DNA from: an uncultured Bacteroidales bacterium
GTDB taxonomy: Bacteria; Bacteroidota; Bacteroidia; Bacteroidales; Paludibacteraceae
Assembly (NCBI GenBank): GCA_902800525.1
Contig: CADCEV010000003.1
Span: 1 to 64,000, forward strand
DNA: 64,000 nucleotides
Reading direction: 5' to 3'
Shown: piece by piece, positions 7,265 through 14,724 of the stretch
Layout of the letters: the number at the start of each line of letters is the position of its first letter
Numbering within the stretch: the stretch's first letter is position 1
Translations under genes and position numbers: made by a program
Notes under the pieces: model-generated
What the model was told of the DNA's origin: nothing
Seen by the model: only the letters and a program-made list of their open reading frames with translations
The model's database searches: none

Positions 7265-7651
7265 TCAGTTTATTTCAGTGTTCAGTTCTTCGGGTAAGCA
7301 ATGATCCCAGAGGCCTTGATAGATGAGACAATCAATGACGTAACGGGATTTGGTGTTGCCTTTTTTCGCGGAGCGGAGGAGCATGATCGCACCCTCGTCG
7401 GTGGAGACGACGGGCAAGGTGTCGCGCGCTGCGGGGTCATTGTAATAGAAAAAAGCCGCCGTGCCGGTGATCCCTAACGCATCGGCATCGTCCTCCAAGT
7501 ATGCCAGACGGGCGTAATAGAGGAGCGAATCGCGGTTCTCAAAAATAGCAGGGTTATAACGGACGGTGTAATAATCGATCTCCGTCCGGGCATGGCGGTA
7601 GCCGGCATAGGCGACTGCCAACGCCGCTAAAACAACAAAAGCGATGCACAC
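7265..7651 (-). CDS. Small membrane-anchored protein, first gene of the R-M operon (128 aa)
   Basis: Residues 1-18 are a hydrophobic N-terminal segment (MCIAFVVLAALAVAYAGY) that could be an anchor or uncleaved signal. The remainder is soluble and mostly helical, with short Sel1/TPR-like turns (RLAYLEDDADALG and AIMLLRSAKKGNTKSRYV). Not recognised. It lies 4 bp upstream of the GIY-YIG gene. Confidence 0.55.
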   Translation of the reverse strand: MCIAFVVLAALAVAYAGYRHARTEIDYYTVRYNPAIFENRDSLLYYARLAYLEDDADALGITGTAAFFYYNDPAARDTLPVVSTDEGAIMLLRSAKKGNTKSRYVIDCLIYQGLWDHCLPEELNTEIN

Positions 7652-7717
7652 AAACCGTGTACACCGCTTTTGGCGTTGCGCTGTCCTATTACCTACATAT
7701 TCGACATTTTCCCCGAT

Positions 7718-7726
7718 GGGGGGGGG
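7718..7726. repeat. 9-bp G tract upstream of the R-M operon
   Basis: Nine G residues lie 67-75 bp upstream of the first operon gene, in a 187-bp gap where I find no clear TAnnTTTG box. A tract here could alter promoter spacing. It is also preceded by CCCC, so it can fold as a small hairpin. Confidence 0.7.
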
Positions 7727-7838
7727 TAAAATTAGACATTCTATTATTTGAAATTCTGTTCATTTTCTTATTTTCACTCTGTTCGAACGATTATCTGCAA
7801 GCGAATTTTCGCATTAACGCAATTATTTGCATCGGGAT

Positions 7839-8765
7839 TTATATCTTACTTAACAACTCGTCTGTGTTCCATTCCATACGGTTGAAACCGAACCATTTTT
7901 TGCCGAGGTCTTTGAGACTGGCACCTATATGATAGACTGTATCGTCAATACACAAGAACCGGTCGTGGGCACGGTCGAACTGCTCTACCTCAATCGGTGC
8001 ATACTGCGCGTTATGCTTCTCAAAGTCCAAAGTCAACTGATAAGATATATTTCTGGTGTAAATCTTTGCCGATACTCCTTTATCCCGTTTGTCCAGCATT
8101 GCCAAAACACTGTCGTCGATATAGTTGTCAATCAGAATAATACGTTTCTTCGCCTCGCGTATGCGGTCATTAATAAACGTGTAGGCATCGAAGATCTGTC
8201 CATCGAAGAAGATTCCTTGTTCCTGTTTGACACTGCCATCATCCAACCGGCGGAATACTTCCTCTAATTTATGATCCGTTTCTATTTGGTGCGCGTTGAG
8301 TGCTAACTGGTTTCTTTCCATCACTTCCAATCGTTGAAATACCTGCGCGTTTGACGCTATGAAATGGCGCATTGCTGTGAATGCATCCATAATATGAATG
8401 CTCACATTTACAGCTGTTTCACTACGTAGAACAGTGGACAACATAGCCACACCTTGCTCCGTAAAAGCATAAGGGAAAACACTGGAATGTTTAATAGCTT
8501 GCAACCGGTCACAATTTGTGACCAGTTCAGTTGTCTCATTTTCTGTAAGTTGAAAACGGAAATGTATAGGAAACCGCTCGATATTACGTTTGACTGCCTG
8601 ATTAAGAACCTTGGTGTCCACTCCATATAACCAAGCCAAATCGCGGTCAAGCATGACTTGCTTGCCACGGATTACCAGAATAAGATTCTCAATCTTCTCC
8701 ATGGGTTGAATCTGTTCAGGTTCTATTGTAGTTATATGGTTCCTTTTAGGCATTGCTTTTCTCAT
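7839..8765 (-). CDS. ORF6N-domain protein with a PLD-like C-terminal domain (308 aa)
   Basis: Residues 25-115 match the ORF6N/KilA-N-associated DNA-binding domain (LILVIRGKQVMLDRDLAWLYGV, then KRNIERFPIHFRFQLT, FPYAFTEQGVAMLSTVL). This is followed by a helical connector and a C-terminal domain with ILIDNYIDDSVL and HDRFLCIDDTVYHIGASL. The latter resembles the HxK/R-x4-D motif of phospholipase D-like nucleases. The combination is common in Bacteroidales accessory regions and may act in phage-related regulation or abortive responses. It starts just downstream of a truncated toxin gene. Confidence 0.75.
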   Translation of the reverse strand: MRKAMPKRNHITTIEPEQIQPMEKIENLILVIRGKQVMLDRDLAWLYGVDTKVLNQAVKRNIERFPIHFRFQLTENETTELVTNCDRLQAIKHSSVFPYAFTEQGVAMLSTVLRSETAVNVSIHIMDAFTAMRHFIASNAQVFQRLEVMERNQLALNAHQIETDHKLEEVFRRLDDGSVKQEQGIFFDGQIFDAYTFINDRIREAKKRIILIDNYIDDSVLAMLDKRDKGVSAKIYTRNISYQLTLDFEKHNAQYAPIEVEQFDRAHDRFLCIDDTVYHIGASLKDLGKKWFGFNRMEWNTDELLSKI

Positions 8766-8777
8766 TTTCGCATTTGG

Positions 8778-8921
8778 TTAATTCTCTATCAGTTCCACCC
8801 CTTGTTCGGGATTCTTTAGCAACGAGACCAAAAGACGCTCAAAATCCGCCTCTAAAGAACGATGGCGTTTCTTCAAGCGTTTATAGGCGACTTTGAAATC
8901 ATCGGACATGCGTATTTTCAT
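8778..8921 (-). pseudogene. Truncated RelE/ParE-type toxin (47 codons)
   Basis: The frame starts at 8921, overlapping the antitoxin stop by 4 bp (ATGA), and reads KIRMSDDFKVAYKRLKKRHR, then SLEADFERLL and NPEQG before a TAA. This is the N-terminal half of a RelE/ParE-family mRNA interferase, which normally runs 85-110 residues. The catalytic C-terminal half (the KIR..I..KGKGKSGGAR region) is missing, and the ORF6N gene begins 13 bp later. The toxin is almost certainly inactive. Confidence 0.7.
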
Positions 8922-9103
8922 AGTGCTCTCAGTGTTGCTATTGCCTCATCGGCACTCATTGCCGGAGCTTCTTCAATTTGTAGCATGCTATGTTTGATTG
9001 TACGCGCCAGACGATAAGTCTTGTCCAACTCCATGAGTCGAGCCCACTTGCGATTGCTTAACCTGACGGTTGTCATGGTTGGTGTTTGCTCTAATACACA
9101 CAT
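8918..9103 (-). CDS. Putative antitoxin of a broken RelE-type pair (61 aa)
   Basis: A small helical protein with a short basic N-terminal region (TTVRLSNRKWARLMEL) and an acidic C-terminus (SADEAIATLRAL), the usual layout of a DNA-binding antitoxin with a toxin-neutralizing tail. The family call rests mainly on the 4-bp overlap with the downstream toxin-like frame. It has its own promoter 31 bp upstream. Confidence 0.55.
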   Translation of the reverse strand: MCVLEQTPTMTTVRLSNRKWARLMELDKTYRLARTIKHSMLQIEEAPAMSADEAIATLRAL

Positions 9104-9133
9104 ACTTTTTCACCTTTCTATTAAAATCCGCTG

Positions 9134-9165
9134 CAAAGATACAACTTTTTTTTGAGATATGCAAG
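9134..9165 (-). promoter_or_regulatory. Promoter of the toxin-antitoxin pair
   Basis: On the minus strand the -7 box TATCTTTG (plus 9134-9141) and the -33 box CTTG (plus 9162-9165) are 20 nt apart. The -33 box is extended as CTTGCATATCTCA, a variant of the TTTGCRTATGTGC element found at other promoters here. Confidence 0.75.
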
Positions 9166-9261
9166 AAAAAACAGAAAAAATTTAAGTTGTATTATTGATT
9201 TAAGTTTCCCAATTACTGATTTTAGTAAATAAACCAAGATAAACATAAATTTTGATAAAAA

Positions 9262-9342
9262 CTTGTTTTGGTGCAATTCGTTTGTATTGATAATCTTGTT
9301 TTGGTGCAAAAAAAAGAATAAAATAATCATGTTTTTGTGCAA
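9262..9342. repeat. Three 15-bp repeats with an exact 33-bp period
   Basis: CTTGTTTTGGTGCAA at 9262-9276 and 9295-9309, then CATGTTTTTGTGCAA at 9328-9342. The 18-bp spacers differ. The array lies in the divergent 687-bp gap between the antitoxin and susC genes and ends 5 bp upstream of a promoter-like element. Confidence 0.75.
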
Positions 9343-9346
9343 AACT

Positions 9347-9378
9347 ATTGCATAATTCATTTATCTTTTGTAACTTTG
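9347..9378 (+). promoter_or_regulatory. Orphan promoter-like element
   Basis: ATTG (9347-9350), extended as ATTGCATAATTC, is 20 nt from TAACTTTG (9371-9378). It is followed by degenerate 7-bp GATGTGT repeats. No convincing gene starts within the next 300 bp on the plus strand. Confidence 0.5.
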
Positions 9379-9622
9379 ATGTGTTATGTTTTATGTTTGA
9401 TGTGTGATGTGTGTGACACCATCCACTCATTCACTCATCCTTCCTCCGTCCCCGGTAAGCCGGCTTCTCTTCTCATCTGTCGTTGCAGCACACTCTTTAC
9501 ATAACGATCCAAGCGCAAATAGATATGGCGCTTGCCTGTCGTAATATGCAAGCCAAAGTACAAAAAACGTCCGAAAGAGTGCATTTTGTTATGATTATGC
9601 ACCGGGGTGAAACAAACGGAAT
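9379..9622. other. Gene-poor stretch between the orphan promoter and the susC operator
   Basis: It holds GATGTGT-like repeats (about 9380-9412) and a 64-codon minus-strand frame (9435-9629) whose second half (KRHIYLRLDRYVKSVLQRQ) looks protein-like but is not recognised. Possibly the remnant of a gene or an untranslated RNA. I make no firm call. Confidence 0.3.
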
Positions 9623-9695
9623 ATAGCACAAATGTTGCAAAATATATACGAATTGTTGCATTGAAACAAATTTAGCATCTTTTGCAACAAAATTA
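9623..9695 (+). promoter_or_regulatory. Operator-like region shared with the second fructan operon
   Basis: The 18-mer ATAGCACAAATGTTGCAA (9623-9640) and the block TTTTGCAACA ending at 9689 recur upstream of the GH32 gene at 28366-28411. The GCAACA block is 12 bp upstream of the -33 TTTG at both sites. GTTGCAA and TTGCAAC form inverted half-sites. A common regulator is inferred; its identity is not shown. Confidence 0.7.
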
Positions 9696-9727
9696 TTTGC
9701 GTATGTGCGGAAGAAGCAGTACCTTTG
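9696..9727 (+). promoter_or_regulatory. Promoter of the fructan susC operon
   Basis: TTTG (9696-9699), extended as TTTGCGTATGTGC, then 20 nt, then TACCTTTG (9720-9727). The start codon is at 9791. Confidence 0.85.
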
Positions 9728-9790
9728 CGGCGAAATTTGTGAGAAACAGGTTTCGCTCATTGTTTTTTTTACACAAAATTAACAAATATC

Positions 9791-12700
9791 ATGAAACAAA
9801 AAAAACTTTTTTTAACCTTCCTCATGGCGATGTGTTGCGCGGCGATGATCCACGCGCAGACGACGGCAACGGGTGTGGTAGTCGATGCGGCGACAGGTGA
9901 GCCGATCATCGGTGCTTCCGTCTTGGAGGAAGGCACGACCAACGGAACGATTACCGATTTCGATGGTAACTTCTCGATCACCGTCGGCAAAGACGCTATG
10001 GTGGTGATCTCGTATGTGGGCTACAAGTCCCAGCAACTCTTTCCTTCGGCGAACATGAAAGTGAGCCTTGCGGAGGACAGCGAGGTGCTGGAAGAGGTAG
10101 TGGTGACGGGTTACACGACTCAGCGCAAGGCGGATCTGACGGGTGCTATTTCTGCTGTCAGTGCCAAGGATCTGGAGAAGCAGCAGGAGAACAACCCGAT
10201 GAAAGCCTTACAAGGCAAGGTGCCGGGCATGAACGTAACCGCCGATGGTAACCCCTCGGGTTCGGCGACGGTTCGTATCCGCGGTATCGGTACGCTGAAC
10301 GACAACGACCCGCTTTACATCATTGACGGTGTACCGACCAAATCCGGTATGCATGAATTGAACCCGAACGATATCGAGTCGATTCAGGTACTGAAGGATG
10401 CCGCCTCTGCATCTATATATGGATCGCGCGCGGCGAACGGCGTAATCATCATCACCACGAAGAAAGGAGCGGAAGGCAAGATCCGCGTGGATTTGGATGC
10501 CAGCGTAGCCGTACAATCCTATGTGAACCGCATGAAAGTGCTGAACTCCGAAGAGTACGGTCGCGCATTATGGCAGGCGTATGTGAACGACGGCGTGTCG
10601 GATCCGAACACAAACGTACTCGGTTATCATTACGACTGGAGTTATAACGCACAGGGACAACCGGTACTCAATAACGTCATGCTCAATAAATACCTGGACA
10701 ACTCCGGCACGGTACCGGTGAGCAACACCGACTGGTTTGGCGAGACGACGCGTCCGGGTGTTATCCAGAACTACAACGTAGCCGTTTCCAACGGAAGCCA
10801 GAAGGGTAGTTCGTTCTTCTCTCTGGGTTATTACAAGAACGAGGGTGTTATCAAGAACTCGGACTTCAGCCGTTTCTCGGCACGTATCAACAGTGATTAT
10901 AAGATTTTGAAGGATTATGTGACGATCGGCGAGAACTTCACGCTGAGCCGTACATCGGAGGTAGGAGCTCCGGGCGGTTTCATCAACAGCGTGCTGCAAT
11001 ATCACCCGTTGCTGCCGACGACGAAGACGGACGGAACGCTTGCACAGGCTCCGTCCTCGAGCGGTTTCCCGCAGCGTGAGAACCCGCTGTCGATCCTTGA
11101 GCGCAACAAGGACAACCGCTATACCTATTGGCGTGTGTTCGGAAACGCGTTCATCAACATCAACCCCTGCAAGGGTCTGAACATCCGCACCACCGCGGGT
11201 ATCGACTATGCGCAGAAGAAGCAGCGTTTCTTCACGTACCCGATAGCCGAGGGTGTGGTAGCGAACGACAAGAACGCCGTAGAGGCGAAGCAGGAGCACT
11301 GGCTCAAATGGATGTGGAACGCTATCATCACGTATAACCTCGACATCAACAAACACCGTGCGGACTTCCTCGTCGGAACGGAGTTGAACCGCGAGATAGA
11401 CGAGTGGTTCTCGGGTTACAAGGAGGATTTCATTGTCCTCGACCCGAATTACATGTGGCCGTCTGCAGGTAGCGGTAAGGCACAGTCGTACGGCGGCGGT
11501 GGCAGTTACTCGCTGATCTCGTTCTTCGGCAAGGCAAACTACTCTTATGACGACCGTTACCTCGTTTCTTTCACGCTGCGTCATGACGGATCAAGCCGTT
11601 TCGGTAAGCATAACCGCTTTGCCACCTTCCCCTCCGTATCGGCAGGCTGGCGTATCAGTCAGGAGAAGTTCATGCGCGAGACCAGTTCATGGCTCGACGA
11701 TTTGAAGCTCCGTGCTTCATGGGGTCAGACCGGTAACCAGGATATATCCTCCACCGCGCGTTATACGATCTATGTATCGAACTACGGCGTAGAGGAGAAC
11801 GGCGGACAGAGTTACGGTACATCGTACGACATCGCCGGCACGAACGGCGGTCATATCCTGCCTTCGGGATTCAAGCGCGACCAGATCGGAAACGACGATA
11901 TCAAATGGGAGACCACCACACAGACGAACGTAGGTCTGGACTTCTCGTTCTTCCAGCAGACATTCTACGGATCGTTCGACTGGTTCTACAAGCAGACCAA
12001 GGATATTCTTGTGCTGATGGGCGGAATCGGCGCCATGGGTGAAGGCGGCCAGCAATGGGTGAATGCCGGATCGATGGACAATATGGGTGTCGAGCTCTCT
12101 TTAGGTTACCGTAACCAAACGAAGAGCGGCTTCAAATACGATATTTCCGCGAACCTCTCTCATTACGACAACACCGTGACCAAGTTGCCGGAGACGATAG
12201 CTGCCCGCGGTACTTTCGGCGGTAACGGCGTGATGTCTGTAGTAGGTCACGCGATGGGTTCGCAGGTAGGTTATATCGCCGACGGTATCTTCAAGAGCCA
12301 GGAGGAGATTGATAACCATGCCTACCAAGAGGGTGCCGGTTTAGGTCGTATCCGTTACCGCGACCTCAACGAGGACGGTAAGATCACGGAGGCAGACCAG
12401 ACATGGATCTACACCCCGGTACCGGCTGTTGCTTTCGGTACGAACTTCTATTTCGAGTACAAAGGTTTCGACCTGACGCTCTTCTTCCAAGGCGTAGGCG
12501 GTGTACAGGTGATCACGAAAGATTACAAGGAGCAGACCGACCTCTGGGCAGGTGTGAACGTAGCGAACTTGAATAAAGGAACGCGCGTATTGGATGCCTG
12601 GAGCCCCTCTAACCCCAACAGTGATATCCCGGCGCTCTCGACCAACAATAACAACAACGAGACCCGCGTAAGTACCTATTTCGTGGAGGACGGTTCGTTC

Positions 12701-12907
12701 CTCAAACTGCGTAACTTGCAGTTAGGTTACAACCTGCCGAAGAGTGCGTTGGAGAAGATGAGAATGCAGAACTGGCGTTGGTTCGTATCGGCGCAGAATG
12801 TGTTCACGATTCATTCCGCCAAGTTCACCGGCGTAGATCCGGAGAACCCGACCTTCGGTTATCCTATCCCGCTGACCGTAACATTAGGAACGAAAGTGAC
12901 GTTCTAA
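9791..12907 (+). CDS. SusC/RagA-family TonB-dependent outer-membrane transporter (1038 aa)
   Basis: Signal peptide ending near HAQ (residue 23). A carboxypeptidase-regulatory-like domain follows (TGVVVDAATGEPIIGASVLEE, residues 27-100), then the TonB-box/plug region LEEVVVTGYTTQRKADLTGA with RGIGTLNDNDPLYIIDGVP, and a 22-strand barrel ending LGTKVTF. Length is normal for SusC. It imports oligosaccharides bound by the SusD lipoprotein, which follows 44 bp downstream. The neighbouring GH32 enzymes, MFS carrier and fructokinase point to fructan, most likely levan or inulin oligosaccharides, in a gene order resembling the Bacteroides thetaiotaomicron levan locus (BT1763-BT1757). It is the first gene of the operon. 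Confidence 0.95.
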   Translation: MKQKKLFLTFLMAMCCAAMIHAQTTATGVVVDAATGEPIIGASVLEEGTTNGTITDFDGNFSITVGKDAMVVISYVGYKSQQLFPSANMKVSLAEDSEVLEEVVVTGYTTQRKADLTGAISAVSAKDLEKQQENNPMKALQGKVPGMNVTADGNPSGSATVRIRGIGTLNDNDPLYIIDGVPTKSGMHELNPNDIESIQVLKDAASASIYGSRAANGVIIITTKKGAEGKIRVDLDASVAVQSYVNRMKVLNSEEYGRALWQAYVNDGVSDPNTNVLGYHYDWSYNAQGQPVLNNVMLNKYLDNSGTVPVSNTDWFGETTRPGVIQNYNVAVSNGSQKGSSFFSLGYYKNEGVIKNSDFSRFSARINSDYKILKDYVTIGENFTLSRTSEVGAPGGFINSVLQYHPLLPTTKTDGTLAQAPSSSGFPQRENPLSILERNKDNRYTYWRVFGNAFININPCKGLNIRTTAGIDYAQKKQRFFTYPIAEGVVANDKNAVEAKQEHWLKWMWNAIITYNLDINKHRADFLVGTELNREIDEWFSGYKEDFIVLDPNYMWPSAGSGKAQSYGGGGSYSLISFFGKANYSYDDRYLVSFTLRHDGSSRFGKHNRFATFPSVSAGWRISQEKFMRETSSWLDDLKLRASWGQTGNQDISSTARYTIYVSNYGVEENGGQSYGTSYDIAGTNGGHILPSGFKRDQIGNDDIKWETTTQTNVGLDFSFFQQTFYGSFDWFYKQTKDILVLMGGIGAMGEGGQQWVNAGSMDNMGVELSLGYRNQTKSGFKYDISANLSHYDNTVTKLPETIAARGTFGGNGVMSVVGHAMGSQVGYIADGIFKSQEEIDNHAYQEGAGLGRIRYRDLNEDGKITEADQTWIYTPVPAVAFGTNFYFEYKGFDLTLFFQGVGGVQVITKDYKEQTDLWAGVNVANLNKGTRVLDAWSPSNPNSDIPALSTNNNNNETRVSTYFVEDGSFLKLRNLQLGYNLPKSALEKMRMQNWRWFVSAQNVFTIHSAKFTGVDPENPTFGYPIPLTVTLGTKVTF

Positions 12908-12911
12908 AGAG

Positions 12912-12947
12912 GATTTGAAGATTTGAAAATTTGAAGATTTGAAAATT
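12912..12947. repeat. GATTTGAA-type leader repeat before susD
   Basis: GATTTGAA and AATTTGAA units fill the gap between susC and susD and end 4 bp before the ATG. Confidence 0.85.
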
Positions 12948-12951
12948 AATT

Positions 12952-14679
12952 ATGAAAACACTCAATAAAATAGTACTTTGTACATTGTCCCTTTGTACTT
13001 TGCTTTGTACTTCCTGTGACAGTTTTCTGGATCAGTCGGCACCGCAAGGTATATTGAGCGGGGAGCAGGTAAATGACCCGCGGTACATCGATAACGTGGT
13101 GATCTCCGCCTATGCGATTTTTATCTCCGCGGAGGATATTAACTCGTCCTTCTCGATGTGGAACTTTGATGTCCGTTCCGACGATGCCTATAAAGGCGGA
13201 ATCAGCGAGAACGACGGAGATGTGTTCCACCAGCTCGAAATCAGTCAGGGTATTCTGACTACCAACTGGAACATCAACGATATGTGGGTTCGTCTCTACA
13301 ACTGTCTGAGCCGTGTGAACACCGCCATAGACGCCCTCAATGCGATGGACGACAAATACGAGATGAAAGCACAGCGTTTGGGCGAGATGAAGTTCCTGCG
13401 TGCGTATGGTCATTTCCTTTTGAAACGGCTTTACAAGAACATCCCGTTTGTGGTTAAACCGAATATGACGGAAAAAGACTACAAGGAGTTGACCAACTAT
13501 GAGTACACAAACGATGAGGGTTGGCAAGTCATAGCCGATGATTTGGAGTATGCGTACAGTGTGCTTCCGGCAACGCAGGCGGAGAAAGGTCGTCCTACAC
13601 AGTCTTCTGCGGCAGCGCTCTTAGCGAAAGTGTATCTGTACAAGGCTTATCGTCAGGACGATCCGGCTTCGCATGCAGTGACCTCGATCAACGCCGCAGA
13701 TCTGGAGAAAGTGATCACATATACGGAAGAGTCGATCTATCAGGCAGGCGGTTACGGTCTGGAGCCGGATTTCCATAACAACTTCCGTCCCGAACCGGAG
13801 TATGAGAACGGCATGGAGAGCCTTTGGGCGATGCAGTACTCGACCAACGACGGAACGAACTTGGGTAACTGCAACTGGTCATACGGCTTGATGGTACCGG
13901 GTATCGAAGGTGTGACCGACGGAGGATGCGATTTCTACAAGCCGAGTCAGAACATCGTCAACGCATTCCGTACGAACGCAGACGGTCTGCCGTACTTGAC
14001 GGATTTTAACCAGAAGGATTTCGATGCCTCTAAGGAGACCGCCGATCCTCGTCTGTGGCTGACCGTTGGTATAGCCGGTTTCCCGTATATGTTCAATTCC
14101 AAATACATCATGGCTCGCACCCACGACTGGAGTCGTTCGAACGGTTTGTACGGTTACCACGTGACCCTCAAACAGAATGTCGATCCCGACGGCGGTTATC
14201 TGGTTCGCTCCAAACTGTGGTTCGGAAGCCCGATGAACCGTATCGTGCTGCGTTATGCGGACGTGCTCCTGATGAGAGCGGAAGCATTGGCTCAGTTAGG
14301 TCGCGGCGATGAGGCGATGGAATTAGTGAACCGCCTCCGTAACCGCGCATCGCGCAGTACCTCTATGCTCGCCGGCTACGACACCAATTACGGCGCCAAG
14401 ATCCGCATCAAACCTTATTCTGACTTTTCCAATGCGTTAGAGAAAGTGAAAATGGAACGCCGTCTGGAGTTAGCGATGGAGAGCGAGCGGTTCTTTGACC
14501 TCGTCCGTTGGGGCGAAGCGGCAGAAGTGCTCAATAAATACTATCAGGAGGAAGCCAATGACTGCCGTATCTATTCGTCCGCACATTTCACGGCGAACAA
14601 GAACGAGTACCTGCCGATTCCTCACGAGCAGATAGCTGCCTCGAATAATCATTACAAACAGAATATAGGCGGATGGTAA
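12952..14679 (+). CDS. SusD/RagB-family surface glycan-binding lipoprotein (575 aa)
   Basis: Lipoprotein signal peptide with lipobox ending at Cys22 (TLLCTSC), followed by SFLDQSAPQG, the usual SusD start. TPR-like helices include ARLGEMKFLRAYGHFLL-like and AALLAKVYLYKAYRQ segments. The C-terminal SusD domain includes VLRYADVLLMRAEALAQLG and ERRLELAMESERFFDLVRWG, ending at IPHEQIAASNNHYKQNIGGW. It caps the SusC barrel and delivers fructan oligosaccharides. The DNA for its signal peptide is nearly identical to that of the next gene. Confidence 0.95.
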   Translation: MKTLNKIVLCTLSLCTLLCTSCDSFLDQSAPQGILSGEQVNDPRYIDNVVISAYAIFISAEDINSSFSMWNFDVRSDDAYKGGISENDGDVFHQLEISQGILTTNWNINDMWVRLYNCLSRVNTAIDALNAMDDKYEMKAQRLGEMKFLRAYGHFLLKRLYKNIPFVVKPNMTEKDYKELTNYEYTNDEGWQVIADDLEYAYSVLPATQAEKGRPTQSSAAALLAKVYLYKAYRQDDPASHAVTSINAADLEKVITYTEESIYQAGGYGLEPDFHNNFRPEPEYENGMESLWAMQYSTNDGTNLGNCNWSYGLMVPGIEGVTDGGCDFYKPSQNIVNAFRTNADGLPYLTDFNQKDFDASKETADPRLWLTVGIAGFPYMFNSKYIMARTHDWSRSNGLYGYHVTLKQNVDPDGGYLVRSKLWFGSPMNRIVLRYADVLLMRAEALAQLGRGDEAMELVNRLRNRASRSTSMLAGYDTNYGAKIRIKPYSDFSNALEKVKMERRLELAMESERFFDLVRWGEAAEVLNKYYQEEANDCRIYSSAHFTANKNEYLPIPHEQIAASNNHYKQNIGGW

Positions 14680-14688
14680 TGAGTTAAT

Positions 14689-14716
14689 TCACAATTCACA
14701 ATTTACAATTCACAAT
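14689..14716. repeat. TCACAAT 7-bp leader repeat
   Basis: Four units (TCACAAT, TCACAAT, TTACAAT, TCACAAT) just upstream of the ATG at 14725. Here the family is in the opposite orientation to that at 31097 and 40285. Confidence 0.95.
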
Positions 14717-14724
14717 AGATAATT

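Noticed and set aside
7657-7932. 91-codon plus-strand frame over the R-M upstream gap
   Set aside because: Runs into the ORF6N gene from the opposite strand, with no promoter or conserved feature.
9262-9342. Three 15-bp repeats with 18-bp spacers as a mini CRISPR
   Set aside because: Repeats and spacers are too short, the third repeat diverges, and no cas genes are nearby. Kept as an operator-like or decayed coding repeat.
10568-11584. 338-codon minus-strand frame inside susC
   Set aside because: Shadow of a well-supported TonB-dependent transporter, with Arg/Val-rich composition and no recognisable domain.
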